DNA from: UBA7672 sp965279085
Lineage (GTDB): Bacteria; Pseudomonadota; Alphaproteobacteria; Caulobacterales; Hyphomonadaceae
Assembly (NCBI GenBank): GCA_965279085.1
Contig: OZ257149.1
Span: 186,001 to 250,000 of the forward strand
Length of the DNA stretch: 64,000 nt
Direction of reading: 5' to 3'
Part shown: piece by piece, positions 33,501 to 48,479 of the stretch
Position numbering within the stretch: position 1 is the stretch's first letter
Layout: each line of letters starts with the position of its first letter
Notes under the pieces: model-generated
What the model was told of the DNA's origin: nothing
Databases searched by the model: none
What the model saw: the letters and a program-made list of their open reading frames with translations, nothing else
Translations under genes and position numbers: made by a program

Positions 33501-33889
33501 TTGTCTGTCCCCCCTTTTGGACCCTTATCCTTGAAACGGAATGCATCCGCCAGATCGCGAAGCTTGTCATTTGGCGCGGAGATGATCGCATCGCGCAGGG
33601 CGATCGGGCGTTCGTCTGCCGCCAGAGCAAGGGCCTCGCACAGGGAGGAGTTCGCTGGTGTTACGCACTCGAAACGGAAGCCGCCTGTTTCGTTCTGCGC
33701 CACGAGGCCCCCGGCCGCGAACTGAGACAGCAGGCGGTCGATTAACGTAGGCGTAGCCCTGAGCAGCTGGACAAGCTCGTCGCGCGTCAGATGCCCCGGC
33801 GCGGCGCGGCGCAGGAGCAGCAGGAGTTCGAGCGCCCATATCGATGGGATCGATGTCCTGATGAAGGCGAGGAGCGAAGGTTCCAGCAC
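33497..33889 (-). CDS. Winged-helix-type regulator-like protein upstream of DUF5985 pair
   Basis: The frame is open from 34081, but that ATG would place the start inside the leader of the divergent kinase and its first 55 residues look non-coding. GTG 33889 gives 130 residues and I use it with low certainty. The body has a helix-turn-helix region (SIWALELLLLLRRAAPGHLTRDELVQLLRATPTLIDRLLSQFAAGGLVAQ, given in pieces: helices, then a wing with NETGGFRFECV) and a charged C-terminus. It resembles small winged-helix proteins found before DUF5985 genes. It ends in an ATGA overlap with the next gene. Confidence 0.62.
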   Translation of the reverse strand: MLEPSLLAFIRTSIPSIWALELLLLLRRAAPGHLTRDELVQLLRATPTLIDRLLSQFAAGGLVAQNETGGFRFECVTPANSSLCEALALAADERPIALRDAIISAPNDKLRDLADAFRFKDKGPKGGTDK

Positions 33890-34161
33890 TGGTCCGGGCG
33901 TGATTTCTTTCGTGGGCTTAACGTCGTGTGTCCGCGAATGCCGCCCAGAGCATCCTGTGACAACCCGCGTTTCGAAAAAAAGTTTGTGACGTCCGGAACC
34001 GTATCTCCCTACTCGCGTTTGGCACTTTTGGAGGGGTGCGAGCGGACGGACCTCTCGCTTTCCAGGGTGGGTTCGCTGCACCGCAGCGGCCCGTGTCTGC
34101 GTATGCGGCGCAGGCGGCGCTGGTCGTGCCTTTATCCGTAGGCGAGGCGGAGAGACGGTCT

Positions 34162-40467
<6,306 letters not shown>

Positions 40468-40474
40468 GGTGATG

Positions 40475-41962
40475 ATGCCCCCAAAGCAAAAAGCCAATAT
40501 CCTTCTCGTCGACGACCAGCCCGGCAAGCTGGCGAGTTACGAGGTCATTCTGTCCGAGCTGGATGAGAATCTGCTGAAGGCGGCATCCGCAAAGGAGGCG
40601 CTCGAGATCCTGCTCAAGAACGATGTGGCCGTGATCCTGGTCGATGTGTGCATGCCGGAGCTGGACGGCTTCGAACTGGCGCGCATGATCCGGGAGCATC
40701 CGCGCTTCAAGGAAACGGCGATCATCTTCATCTCGGCCGTCGTGCTGTCCGAACTTGACAGCCTGCGCGCGTACGATCTTGGCGCGGTGGATTATGTCTC
40801 TGTGCCCGTCGTGGCCGGCATTCTGCGCGCCAAGGTGCGCGTGTTCGTGGACCTCTATCGCAAGACGCGCGAGCTGGCGCAGGTCAACAACGAACTGGAA
40901 TCCCGCGTGCGTGACCGCACGTCGGAGTTGGAGGCTGCCATCGCGCAGCAGGAACTGCTTGCGCGCGAGGTGGATCATCGCGCTCGTAACGCTCTCGCCG
41001 TTATCCAGTCGATCGTATCGATGATGCCGCCGACATCGGGGCCGACGCTGGCCAAGGTGATCGAGGGCCGCATCCGCGCCATGGGGCGCGCGCACACGCT
41101 GCTGTCGCAGACGCGATGGGAGGGCGCCGATCTCGCCAGCCTCGTCGATGAGGAGCTGGAGCCTTATCGCGCCGGCGACCGGATTTCGATCCGTGGTCCG
41201 GCGATGGCGATCAAGCCGAACGTCGCACAGAATTTTGCCCTGGCCATCCACGAGATGGCGACTAACGCCGCCAAGTACGGCGCGCTCTCGACGCCTGAAG
41301 GGCGGCTTGAGGTTTCATGGGCGCTGGAGGCCGACAGGCTGGTGCTGCGCTGGACGGAATCCGGCGGACCGCAGGCGCCGAAGCCGGAGAAGCTGGGTTT
41401 TGGCACCAAGGTGATCGAGGCCTCGATCAAGCGCCAGCTCGACGGGTCCATTGAAAACGAGTGGACGACTGATGGCTTGCGCATCACGCTGGCCGTGCCC
41501 GCTGAGCATTTCACGCCGCCGGGCACCCATGGCCCCGCCATCGCGCCGCGCACGGCTGAAGAGGCGCTGAAGCGCATCGAGGTCAAGTTATCCGGCCGGC
41601 GCATCCTGCTGGTGGAAGACGAGCCGCTGGTCGCGATGATGATGGCGCAGATGATCGGCGATCTTGGCGCCGAAGTGGTCGGTCCGTTCGGCTCGGTCGG
41701 CGAGGCGATCGCCGCTGGATCAGACCGGCTCGATGCGGCGGTGCTGGACATCAATGTGGGCGGCGAGCTTGTCTATCCACTGGCGGAGAGGCTTGCTGTC
41801 TCCGGTACGCCGATGCTGTTCCTCACAGGGTATGACGCCAAGAGCGTGGATGATCGCTTCATCAAGGCCGACGTGCTGACCAAGCCAATCGACGAGGCCG
41901 ACCTGGCCAACTGCCTTGCGGGAATGCTGAAGCCCACGGGCGCCAGCGCCTTGGTCGACTGA
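40475..41962 (+). CDS. REC-HWE histidine kinase-REC protein
   Basis: Three starts stand in a row (GTG 40469, ATG 40472, ATG 40475); GAGG at 40466-40469 best fits 40475. About 495 residues. REC1 (1-120) has LLVDDQPGK and phospho-Asp in VDVCMPELDG, but DYVSVPVVAG has Val where the conserved Lys should be. A coiled coil leads to an HWE kinase (REVDHRARNALAVIQSIV phospho-His, HEMATNAAKYGALS and WTESGGP, the His and Trp-x-Glu that define the family). REC2 (about 375-490) is intact (VEDEPL, LDINVGGEL, FLTGYD, LTKPID). It begins 7 nt after the poly-HAMP kinase and probably acts with it. Alphaproteobacterial HWE kinases often feed general stress control. Confidence 0.92.
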   Translation: MPPKQKANILLVDDQPGKLASYEVILSELDENLLKAASAKEALEILLKNDVAVILVDVCMPELDGFELARMIREHPRFKETAIIFISAVVLSELDSLRAYDLGAVDYVSVPVVAGILRAKVRVFVDLYRKTRELAQVNNELESRVRDRTSELEAAIAQQELLAREVDHRARNALAVIQSIVSMMPPTSGPTLAKVIEGRIRAMGRAHTLLSQTRWEGADLASLVDEELEPYRAGDRISIRGPAMAIKPNVAQNFALAIHEMATNAAKYGALSTPEGRLEVSWALEADRLVLRWTESGGPQAPKPEKLGFGTKVIEASIKRQLDGSIENEWTTDGLRITLAVPAEHFTPPGTHGPAIAPRTAEEALKRIEVKLSGRRILLVEDEPLVAMMMAQMIGDLGAEVVGPFGSVGEAIAAGSDRLDAAVLDINVGGELVYPLAERLAVSGTPMLFLTGYDAKSVDDRFIKADVLTKPIDEADLANCLAGMLKPTGASALVD

Positions 41963-42007
41963 AGTTGCCTGGCTCTGTTTCGGCCCGGACTCAGTTGTGG
42001 ATCGACC

Positions 42008-43291
42008 TTATTGCAGCGTTGCCAGCAGGTCTGCGATCTTCACCGAAATGAAGCGAACAGCTGAATCCGCCACGCCATAGGGGATCAGGACGCGATTGCC
42101 CACACGCAGCATGCCGCACGTATAGACCACGTTGGGCACGTAACCCTCGCGGGTCTCGTCCACCGGCGTCAGGAAAGGCGTGACGGAGCGGGTGAGAACC
42201 TTCGACGGATCCTTCTTGTCCAGAAGCACCGCGCCCATCGAATACTGCCGCATTGCGCCGACACCGTGGGTCAGCAACAGCCAGCCCTCGTCGAGTTCGA
42301 TGGGAGAGCCGCAATTGCCCATCTGCACCAGCTCCCAAAGATACTTGGGGCCCATGATACGCCTGCCGTAATTCCAGACGAAGCGATCGTCCGACTGCAG
42401 GAAGTACAGAGACTCGTGGTCGAGCCTGCCGATAGCGGCGTAACGGCCGTTCAGCCGACGCGGGAATAGGGCGAGGCCTTTATGGCCTGACGCGGCTCCA
42501 CGCAGGGGCGTGAGATTGAACTCGGAGAAACGCTCCGTCGTCAGCATCTCGCAGCCGACGTCCTGTCCTGAGAAGGCTGTGTAAGTGCCGTAGAAGTGCT
42601 TGGACCCGTCATCCTCGGTGAACTGCAGCAGGCGCAAATCCTCAAGACCGTTTTTCTGGGCGCGCGTGATCGGGAAGATCACGACTCCGGATAATGGCGA
42701 AGATTCATGCTTGCGAACTGTGATGGGGCCGCCTTCGCCATCGTGCGAGTCCGGCGTCGCCGCGATTGCAAACGGAGTTTCCGGCCAGAGCGTGAAGTCA
42801 CCGTCCTCCGTCGCCACGCCCTCACGGAATGCGATTGATGAGATGTGGCCTTCGCCAACGGTGCGAAGAGACAGCACGAACTTCACCGCGCCGTCGCGAA
42901 CGCCGGATTGGTCCGGATGCGGCACTATAGAGGGGTTCATGACCGCAGCGGCGGCGTAGGAATACTCATGGCTGAAATAGGCGCCGATCAGCTTCGCGTG
43001 GGCTTCGCTTACGCCCTGCAGATTTCCAATCATCTCCCGAACCTGCTGGAAGCGATCCATGAAGATGGCGTGCGTTTGCCAGTGGCGGCCGAAGAAATCG
43101 CCATCGACCGCTTCGAGGTATCTGCGGCATTCTTCGTCGGGCAGCTTCAGCACTGCGTGCGCGATGCGCTCGGCGCGCGTCATCACGCCATGTGCCGAAC
43201 TGCGCGGCCCCGACGCGATCGAGAACGGTCTCAACACCACACGCGAAGGGTCAGCCCGCAACTCGGTGTCGAAATGCTTTATGTCCATCAT
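42008..43291 (-). CDS. Glycoside hydrolase family 130 protein (mannoside phosphorylase-like)
   Basis: About 427 residues with the GH130/PF04041 five-bladed propeller pattern: NPSIVPHPDQSG, EDLRLLQFTEDDGSKHFYGTYTAF, GHKGLALFPRRLNGRYAAIGRLDHESLYF, GPKYLWELVQMGNCGSPIELDEGWLLLTHGVG (in pieces) and YSMGAVLLDKKDP. The Asp/Glu and the phosphate-binding Arg/His typical of GH130 phosphorylases are plausible within these blocks. GH130 members mostly phosphorolyse beta-mannosides. ATG 43291 (GGGACG just before) is preferred over 43309 and 43288; this is uncertain. It lies 32 nt downstream of the GT4 gene, likely in one transcript. Confidence 0.85.
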   Translation of the reverse strand: MMDIKHFDTELRADPSRVVLRPFSIASGPRSSAHGVMTRAERIAHAVLKLPDEECRRYLEAVDGDFFGRHWQTHAIFMDRFQQVREMIGNLQGVSEAHAKLIGAYFSHEYSYAAAAVMNPSIVPHPDQSGVRDGAVKFVLSLRTVGEGHISSIAFREGVATEDGDFTLWPETPFAIAATPDSHDGEGGPITVRKHESSPLSGVVIFPITRAQKNGLEDLRLLQFTEDDGSKHFYGTYTAFSGQDVGCEMLTTERFSEFNLTPLRGAASGHKGLALFPRRLNGRYAAIGRLDHESLYFLQSDDRFVWNYGRRIMGPKYLWELVQMGNCGSPIELDEGWLLLTHGVGAMRQYSMGAVLLDKKDPSKVLTRSVTPFLTPVDETREGYVPNVVYTCGMLRVGNRVLIPYGVADSAVRFISVKIADLLATLQ

Positions 43292-43323
43292 CGTCCCGCC
43301 GTATGCCATGATGGTAACTTGAG

Positions 43324-45618
43324 TTAGGTCGCTGCGGGCGAAAGGCGAAATAGAAACTCGCGCACGGACGCCGCGGCGAGGTGATAGCTGAGGATCGACT
43401 CGGCGCCGTGATTGCCGTTCAAGCCCGACACGGTCAGGCCGTCATGGCAAATTCCGTCCTCGGGACGGGCGAGCGCCAAGCCGTGAATATTGCGACCGCC
43501 AAACCAGTCGAATGCCAACCGGGCGGCGTGGCAATGATGCGTGTCACCGGTGGCGCGCCATGCGGCGAAGCACGCCTCCACAGTGGCGAGGGCTTCGATA
43601 GGCTGCTGATCGAACAGCGCGTGCTCGGCGCCATTCTTGTCGAAACAGGATGTCGCCACCGGTGCAAACCAGCCTTCCGGTGTCGATTGCAGCTTCACTA
43701 CGCGTTCGAGCATCTCCAGCCCGATCGAGAGCATGTCCGGATCCTGCAGGCGTTCGCCGGCGAGGATGAGAGCCTCCGGCAGACGTGCATTGTCGTAGGC
43801 AAGGCACTCCTCAAACCAGTCATGCCCTTCCGACCGGCCGTTACGGGCGGCGGCCATCAATTCTGAGCCGGCCTGCTGAAGCAGCCTGCAGGCTTCGTCG
43901 CCATCGATCACTTTGCCTTCAGCGAAGATGATCGCCTTGATGACGAGAGCGTGCGACCGCAATGATTCCCAGCTTCCAGCGTGGCGAATGGCTTCGCGCG
44001 CAAGATCGATCGCCCAGTCGCGCAGTCCGTCTTCTGGCCAGTGTTTTGCAACGAGGCAGAGCGCTTCAAGCGCTCGAGCGCAGCAATCGTCCGAACCGCC
44101 ATCGTCCAGCCAGCGGCGGTCGTATCCCTTGAAATTTCGGAAGCGGCCGGCCTCGGCATTCCAGGCGTGGCTCACGAACCCTGCATAGATGGTCGCCAGT
44201 CTTTGCGCTTCTGCATCGACATGACCTTCGGCCGCGAGTCGCGCCAGCAGGCTGAGCGCGCGGGCGGTATCGTCTGTGCAGTAGCCATGGCGGCGATCCG
44301 GGGCGCCGAAACGGGAGTGCTGGTAGACGCCACAATCGTCCGACATGCGGATCAGTCCGTCCAGTTTCGGCCGGGCAAGATTGCGGAAGGCTTCCTCGGT
44401 ACGCTTTTCATGTGTGGCGCGGCAGGCGAGTGCGAGGTCGATCGAGGCGTCGGCGACCTTGCGCCAGCGAGACGGCTCGCCGGCGCGATAGGCGCGGCGG
44501 GCCATGGCTTCACGCTTCACCTGATCCGACAGCAGGCCCGTGATTTCCCGCGCAAACGCACGCGTATCGCCGAACGGGCACAGTACGCCGACGCCGTCGG
44601 CGAGCGCTTCCTTTGCGTGCCAGTAGGGCGTCGAGATCACAGGCTTACCCAGCGCAATGGCGTAGGCGAGCGTACCGGAGGTGATCTGCGCCTCGGTGAG
44701 ATAGGGCGTTACATAGAGATCGGCCGCCTGCAGCAGGTCGACCAGTTCATCGTCGCCCAGGAACCGGTTCACGAAGCGCAGGTGATCCTCCACACCCAGC
44801 GATCGCGCGAGCTCGACCAGGCTTTCGCGATACGTCTCGCCCGCGGTCGCGACGAGGTGCGGGTGCGTTGCTCCCGCAATCAGGTAGATCGCATCAGGAT
44901 GCCGGTCGAGGACTGCCGGAAGGCCACGGATGATCGTCTCGATCCCCTTGTTCGGAGACAGCAGGCCGAACGTCATGATGACCTTGTGGCCCGCGAGACC
45001 ATGCGGGGCCTTGAAGGGCTCGGTCGAGGCAAACGGGCGCTCGGGCGCGCCATGCGGAATCACATGGACCTTCTGTGGGCCCGCGCCGTGAACGCGTTCA
45101 AGAATGTCTGCGCCCATTTCCGACATCACGATAACGGCCGAGGCGATGCGGATGATCTCGTCCAGCACGCGCTTCTGTGAAGGCGAGGGGCGCTCAAGAA
45201 CAGTATGAAGCGTCACCACCACCGGCATGCGTAGACGGCGGAGCAGCACCAGCAGGTGAGCGCCGCTTTCGCCGCCGAAGATTCCGAACTCATGCTGGAC
45301 AAAAACGCACTCGACGCTGGCGAGGTTGAGCTCGTTCGCGACGCGCTCGTAAGCTGCAATGTCGTCCTGCGGGATCACATGCGTGACGGTCTCGGGATAG
45401 ACGTGGCCCGCGCGATCTTCCATCGCCACGAGGCTCCATGTCGTCCGGGGCAGGGTGGAGCGCAGGGCTTCGAAGGTGTCGCGGGTGAAGGTAGCGATGC
45501 CACATTTGCGCGGCGGGAAATTCCCGATCATCGCGGCCCGCTTGAAAGCAGGGCGCGGCATGGCCTTCCGCTCGGCGGCAACGGTGCGAACAATGGCTGT
45601 CGCCGAGTCAAATCCCAT
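43324..45618 (-). CDS. GT4 glycosyltransferase fused to a large (alpha/alpha)-type C-terminal domain
   Basis: With ATG 45618 (MGFDSATAIVRTVAAER) the protein has 764 residues; 45564 is an alternative. Residues about 25-390 are a GT-B glycosyltransferase: FPPRKCGIATFTRDTFEAL, VFVQHEFGIFGGESGAH, MTFGLLSPNKGIETII, and the donor-site block YVTPYLTEAQITSGTLAYAIALGKPVI. Residues about 400-764 are helical with DGLIRMSDDCGVYQHSRFG, YCTDDTARALSLLARL, FEECLAYDNARLPEALI and DGLTVSGLNGNHGAES, resembling (alpha/alpha)6 glycosidase-like barrels; no activity is assigned. Cytosolic, no signal. The pairing with GH130 suggests synthesis and breakdown of one glycan. Confidence 0.85.
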   Translation of the reverse strand: MGFDSATAIVRTVAAERKAMPRPAFKRAAMIGNFPPRKCGIATFTRDTFEALRSTLPRTTWSLVAMEDRAGHVYPETVTHVIPQDDIAAYERVANELNLASVECVFVQHEFGIFGGESGAHLLVLLRRLRMPVVVTLHTVLERPSPSQKRVLDEIIRIASAVIVMSEMGADILERVHGAGPQKVHVIPHGAPERPFASTEPFKAPHGLAGHKVIMTFGLLSPNKGIETIIRGLPAVLDRHPDAIYLIAGATHPHLVATAGETYRESLVELARSLGVEDHLRFVNRFLGDDELVDLLQAADLYVTPYLTEAQITSGTLAYAIALGKPVISTPYWHAKEALADGVGVLCPFGDTRAFAREITGLLSDQVKREAMARRAYRAGEPSRWRKVADASIDLALACRATHEKRTEEAFRNLARPKLDGLIRMSDDCGVYQHSRFGAPDRRHGYCTDDTARALSLLARLAAEGHVDAEAQRLATIYAGFVSHAWNAEAGRFRNFKGYDRRWLDDGGSDDCCARALEALCLVAKHWPEDGLRDWAIDLAREAIRHAGSWESLRSHALVIKAIIFAEGKVIDGDEACRLLQQAGSELMAAARNGRSEGHDWFEECLAYDNARLPEALILAGERLQDPDMLSIGLEMLERVVKLQSTPEGWFAPVATSCFDKNGAEHALFDQQPIEALATVEACFAAWRATGDTHHCHAARLAFDWFGGRNIHGLALARPEDGICHDGLTVSGLNGNHGAESILSYHLAAASVREFLFRLSPAAT

Positions 45619-45707
45619 GATGATTTTCCATAGCCGCGGTTCGCCCCCGGCGATCCAACGTTCGCAGACGCAGCAGGTTCCATTACGGAAGGCCCGAAAC
45701 GGGAGCA

Positions 45708-45733
45708 CCGGCGCTACAGGGGAAAAGCGCCGG
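45708..45733 (-). terminator. 8-bp hairpin between HIT gene and GT4 gene
   Basis: CCGGCGCT (45708-45715) and AGCGCCGG (45726-45733) pair perfectly around a 10-nt loop. It lies 84 nt after the HIT stop and 90 nt before the GT4 start on the minus strand, so it may end the HIT transcript or shape the GT4 leader. No T-run. The rest of 45619-45816 shows nothing clear. Confidence 0.45.
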
Positions 45734-45816
45734 GAATCCGGCTACTTGCTCACGAATGAAGCATGGCCGGCAGATTATCTTGCGATGCAACGAAATCGTG
45801 AGTTTGATGGCCTGTG

Positions 45817-46251
45817 CTAGAGTGCGGCGGCGATCCGCGTAGCCTGCTCGCGGAGAACGTCCATATCCGCCGGTTTCCCCCCATGGTGGGGTTGCAGCGG
45901 CAGGTTCGAATAGCGCGGGATCACATGCACGTGCAGGTGGAAAATCGTCTGCCCGGCAGGCGCGCCATTGTACTGCGTCACAACCACACCGTCAGGGTTC
46001 AGCGCCTTGATCACCGCGCTGGTCAGCTTCTGTACGGCTTCGAACAGAGCGCCCAGCCGCTCTGGGGGAAAATCGGTGATGTTTCGTGAATGCACATTCT
46101 TCGGGATGACGAGGCAGTGCCCCTGGCTCTGCGGGAAGATGTCCATGAAGGCGAGGACTTCGTCATTCTCGAAGATCTTCACGCATGGCACCTCGCCGCG
46201 CAGGATCTTGGCGAAGATGTTGCCGCCGTCGTATTCGCCAGCCAGGCTCAT
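45817..46251 (-). CDS. HIT family protein
   Basis: A 144-residue histidine-triad nucleotide hydrolase/transferase. The catalytic triad HLHVHVIP (HxHxHxx) is near residues 104-111, preceded by AFMDIFPQSQGHCLVIPKNVH and GVVVTQYNGAPAGQTIFH. Members hydrolyse phosphoramidates and related nucleotides; the class with this C-terminus is Hint-like. Start ATG 46251 shares one base with the stop of the FemAB-like gene (TGATG), so the two are coupled. Confidence 0.92.
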   Translation of the reverse strand: MSLAGEYDGGNIFAKILRGEVPCVKIFENDEVLAFMDIFPQSQGHCLVIPKNVHSRNITDFPPERLGALFEAVQKLTSAVIKALNPDGVVVTQYNGAPAGQTIFHLHVHVIPRYSNLPLQPHHGGKPADMDVLREQATRIAAAL

Positions 46252-47462
46252 CAGAAGCTCTCCTCGTCGTGGTCTGCCGCGCGTTCGTCCTTCCTGAAGG
46301 GCGTGTACGCGTTGAGTTCGTCAATACCCTGTTCCACCGCCTCGCGCTCCCTGTCGAGATAATCCGAAACAGCCTGGCGCAGGCCCGAGTGGGCGATCCA
46401 GTGGGCGGAATGGGTGAGTTGGGGCTCATAGCCTCGCGCCAGCTTATGTTCGCCCTGCGCGCCGGCCTCGACGCGCGCCAGCCCACGCTCGATCGCGAAG
46501 TCGATGGCCTGATAGTAGCAGATCTCGAAATGTAGGAACGGCTTGTCGACGCTGCGGCCCCAGTAGCGGCCATAGAGCGTGTCCGATCCGATCATGTTGA
46601 GCGCGCCGGCAATGGCTTTCTTGCCCTGCATGGCGAGGATGAGCAGGCATTTGTCCGCCATGCGTTCGTGGAGACGCTGGAAGAACTCGCGATTGAGATA
46701 AGGCGAGCCCCACTTGCGGCCGCCGGTGTCCATATAGAACTGGAAGAAGGCGTCCCAGTGTTTCGTCGTCAGATCCTTGCCGGTCACCCGGATGATCTCC
46801 AAGCCTTCCTGCGCATCTTTGCGCTCGCGCTTCAGCGTCTTGCGCTTGCGGGACGATAGCCTGGCGAGGAAGTCGTCGAACGAGCTGTAACCGTGATTGA
46901 GCCAGTGGAATTGCTGGTCCTCGCGCAGGAGCAATCCCTGTGCGCCGAGCGCCTGCCATTGCTCTTCTTGGAGGAAGTTGAAGTGAACGGATGAGGCACG
47001 CCATTGCTGCGCTGCCTGGACGATGGCGCCGGCGAGCGCGTTGCGGATCGAAGTGGCGTGTGGTCCGATCGACAGAAGTCGCTGGCCGGTTACAGGCGTG
47101 AACGGCACGGCGCAGAGCAGCTTCGGATAGTAGCGCCCGCCCGCGCGATGCAGCGCATCCGCCCACGAATGGTCGAACACGAACTCGCCGCGTGAATGGG
47201 TCTTCAGATAGAGGGGAGCGGCGCCCACCAGCTTTCCAGCCGTGTCGTGTGCCAGCATGTGGCGGGGCGTCCAGCCTGTGTCGGGCTGTGCGCATTGCGA
47301 GCTTTCGGCGGCTTCCAGAAAGTCCCAGTCGAGAAAGGGGTCGTAGCGTTCGCCCGGTGGATTGGCGATCGCATTCCAGCTTGCGCGGTCGACGTCCGAC
47401 ATCCTGTCGGCAATCGACAGCGAAAGTTCGATCCGGTCTGCGGAATCGTCGGCCAAATACAA
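46251..47462 (-). CDS. FemAB-like / GNAT-fold acyltransferase (PF04339 type)
   Basis: The 403-residue protein has the double-GNAT layout of the FemAB-like family: NPPGERYDPFLDWDFLEAAE near the start, APLYLKTHSRGEFVFDHSWADA, a central RLSSRKRKTLKRERKDA basic stretch, TGGRKWGSPYLNREFF, AGALNMIGSDTLYGRYWG and a final AGAQGEHKLARGYEPQLTHSAHWI. Relatives transfer aminoacyl or acyl groups, but the substrate of this branch is unknown. The start at 47462 is the first in-frame codon available and is not supported by a clear RBS. Coupled to the HIT gene downstream. Confidence 0.85.
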   Translation of the reverse strand: MYLADDSADRIELSLSIADRMSDVDRASWNAIANPPGERYDPFLDWDFLEAAESSQCAQPDTGWTPRHMLAHDTAGKLVGAAPLYLKTHSRGEFVFDHSWADALHRAGGRYYPKLLCAVPFTPVTGQRLLSIGPHATSIRNALAGAIVQAAQQWRASSVHFNFLQEEQWQALGAQGLLLREDQQFHWLNHGYSSFDDFLARLSSRKRKTLKRERKDAQEGLEIIRVTGKDLTTKHWDAFFQFYMDTGGRKWGSPYLNREFFQRLHERMADKCLLILAMQGKKAIAGALNMIGSDTLYGRYWGRSVDKPFLHFEICYYQAIDFAIERGLARVEAGAQGEHKLARGYEPQLTHSAHWIAHSGLRQAVSDYLDREREAVEQGIDELNAYTPFRKDERAADHDEESF

Positions 47463-47487
47463 ACCTCAGGAGCCCGGCCCCGAGTGA

Positions 47488-48213
47488 CTATATCGGTGTT
47501 CCTGTCCGCATTGCGAGGGCGGGACTGAAGCCTTCGAAAATCGGCGCGGCGCCGTATTTCCGGGCAAGCGCGAGCTCTTCGGGTGTGCGCACGGTCCAGG
47601 TCACCATCGGAAGGCCGCCCGCCACCGCTTCCATCGCCGCCAGCACGGAATGATGCGGGGCGATATAGTCGCAGCCCATGGCGCGCGCAGCAGCGGCGCT
47701 GGCGGCGATGTCGGCCTCGACCTGATTGTTCGCTATCGCCAGCAACCCCACCGGCCGGTCGGTCACCAGTCGGCAAAGGCGGCCCACGGTTGGCTCATCG
47801 AAGCTCATGACGGCGAGCAGACCGCCGCGCCCTTCGATGGTGGCGGCGACCCGCTCGGCGATTTCCCCAGCGACGCCATCCACCTTCAGTTCGATCAAAA
47901 CGGGCAGGCCCCCCATAACGTCCAGCACCTGCTCCAGCGTCGGAATGGCCGAGCCGTCGGGCAGGCGATGCGAACTCAGGTCCGCGGCGGACACGCGCGC
48001 GAGCAGTTCGCGATGTCCGCACATCCGTTCCAGGCCGGCATCGTGGAACACGGCGGGGACACTGTCAGCGGTCAGCCGTACGTCCAGTTCAACGCCCACG
48101 CCAGCGGCACGCGCCGCCTCGAATGCCGCCAGCGAGTTCTCCGGCACAGCGCCGCCCCACAGCCCGCGATGGGCGTAGGCGTAAGCTGAAACATCGAAGA
48201 AGCGCTCGGTCAT
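47488..48213 (-). CDS. Glycerophosphodiester phosphodiesterase
   Basis: A 241-residue GDPD (UgpQ-type) enzyme that hydrolyses deacylated phospholipids to glycerol 3-phosphate and an alcohol. The catalytic/metal motif is present: YAHRGLWGGAVPENSLAAF then GVELDVRLTADSVPAVFHD, with His15, Glu24, Glu41, Asp43 and a second His. The barrel continues with LIELKVD and TWTVRTPEELALARKYGA. No signal peptide, so it is cytosolic. It is 25 nt upstream of the FemAB-like gene and may lead that operon. Confidence 0.93.
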   Translation of the reverse strand: MTERFFDVSAYAYAHRGLWGGAVPENSLAAFEAARAAGVGVELDVRLTADSVPAVFHDAGLERMCGHRELLARVSAADLSSHRLPDGSAIPTLEQVLDVMGGLPVLIELKVDGVAGEIAERVAATIEGRGGLLAVMSFDEPTVGRLCRLVTDRPVGLLAIANNQVEADIAASAAAARAMGCDYIAPHHSVLAAMEAVAGGLPMVTWTVRTPEELALARKYGAAPIFEGFSPALAMRTGTPI

Positions 48214-48291
48214 GCTGGAACTTGCAATTGCACGCTGAGCTGATCAACTGCCTCGAACACTAAGGTAGCAGCGGAGCGCCGACAGGAACCC

Positions 48292-48474
48292 ATGCGCTTG
48301 AGTCGGAGATCTGTAACTCGACTGCAATGGGCGCTGGCAGCCATTCCGATGATGCTATTTTTCGTCCACCAAGTGAACGAAGTATTCTTCGTCCTGTTCC
48401 TGGCCTCGCTTCTCGCATGGCTCGCAGCTGGCCATGTGCTGAGCTTGTTCATCGATCCGGAGGCCGACGAGTAA
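48292..48474 (+). CDS. Small two-helix membrane protein (60 aa)
   Basis: AGGA lies 4 nt before ATG 48292. The 60-residue product is mostly two hydrophobic segments (LQWALAAIPMMLFFVHQV and VFFVLFLASLLAWLAAGHVL) between a basic N-terminus and an acidic C-terminus, so a small inner-membrane protein is plausible. It converges on ridA with 5 nt between stop codons. I recognise no family; conservation would decide whether it is real. Confidence 0.45.
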   Translation: MRLSRRSVTRLQWALAAIPMMLFFVHQVNEVFFVLFLASLLAWLAAGHVLSLFIDPEADE

Positions 48475-48479
48475 CCGTA

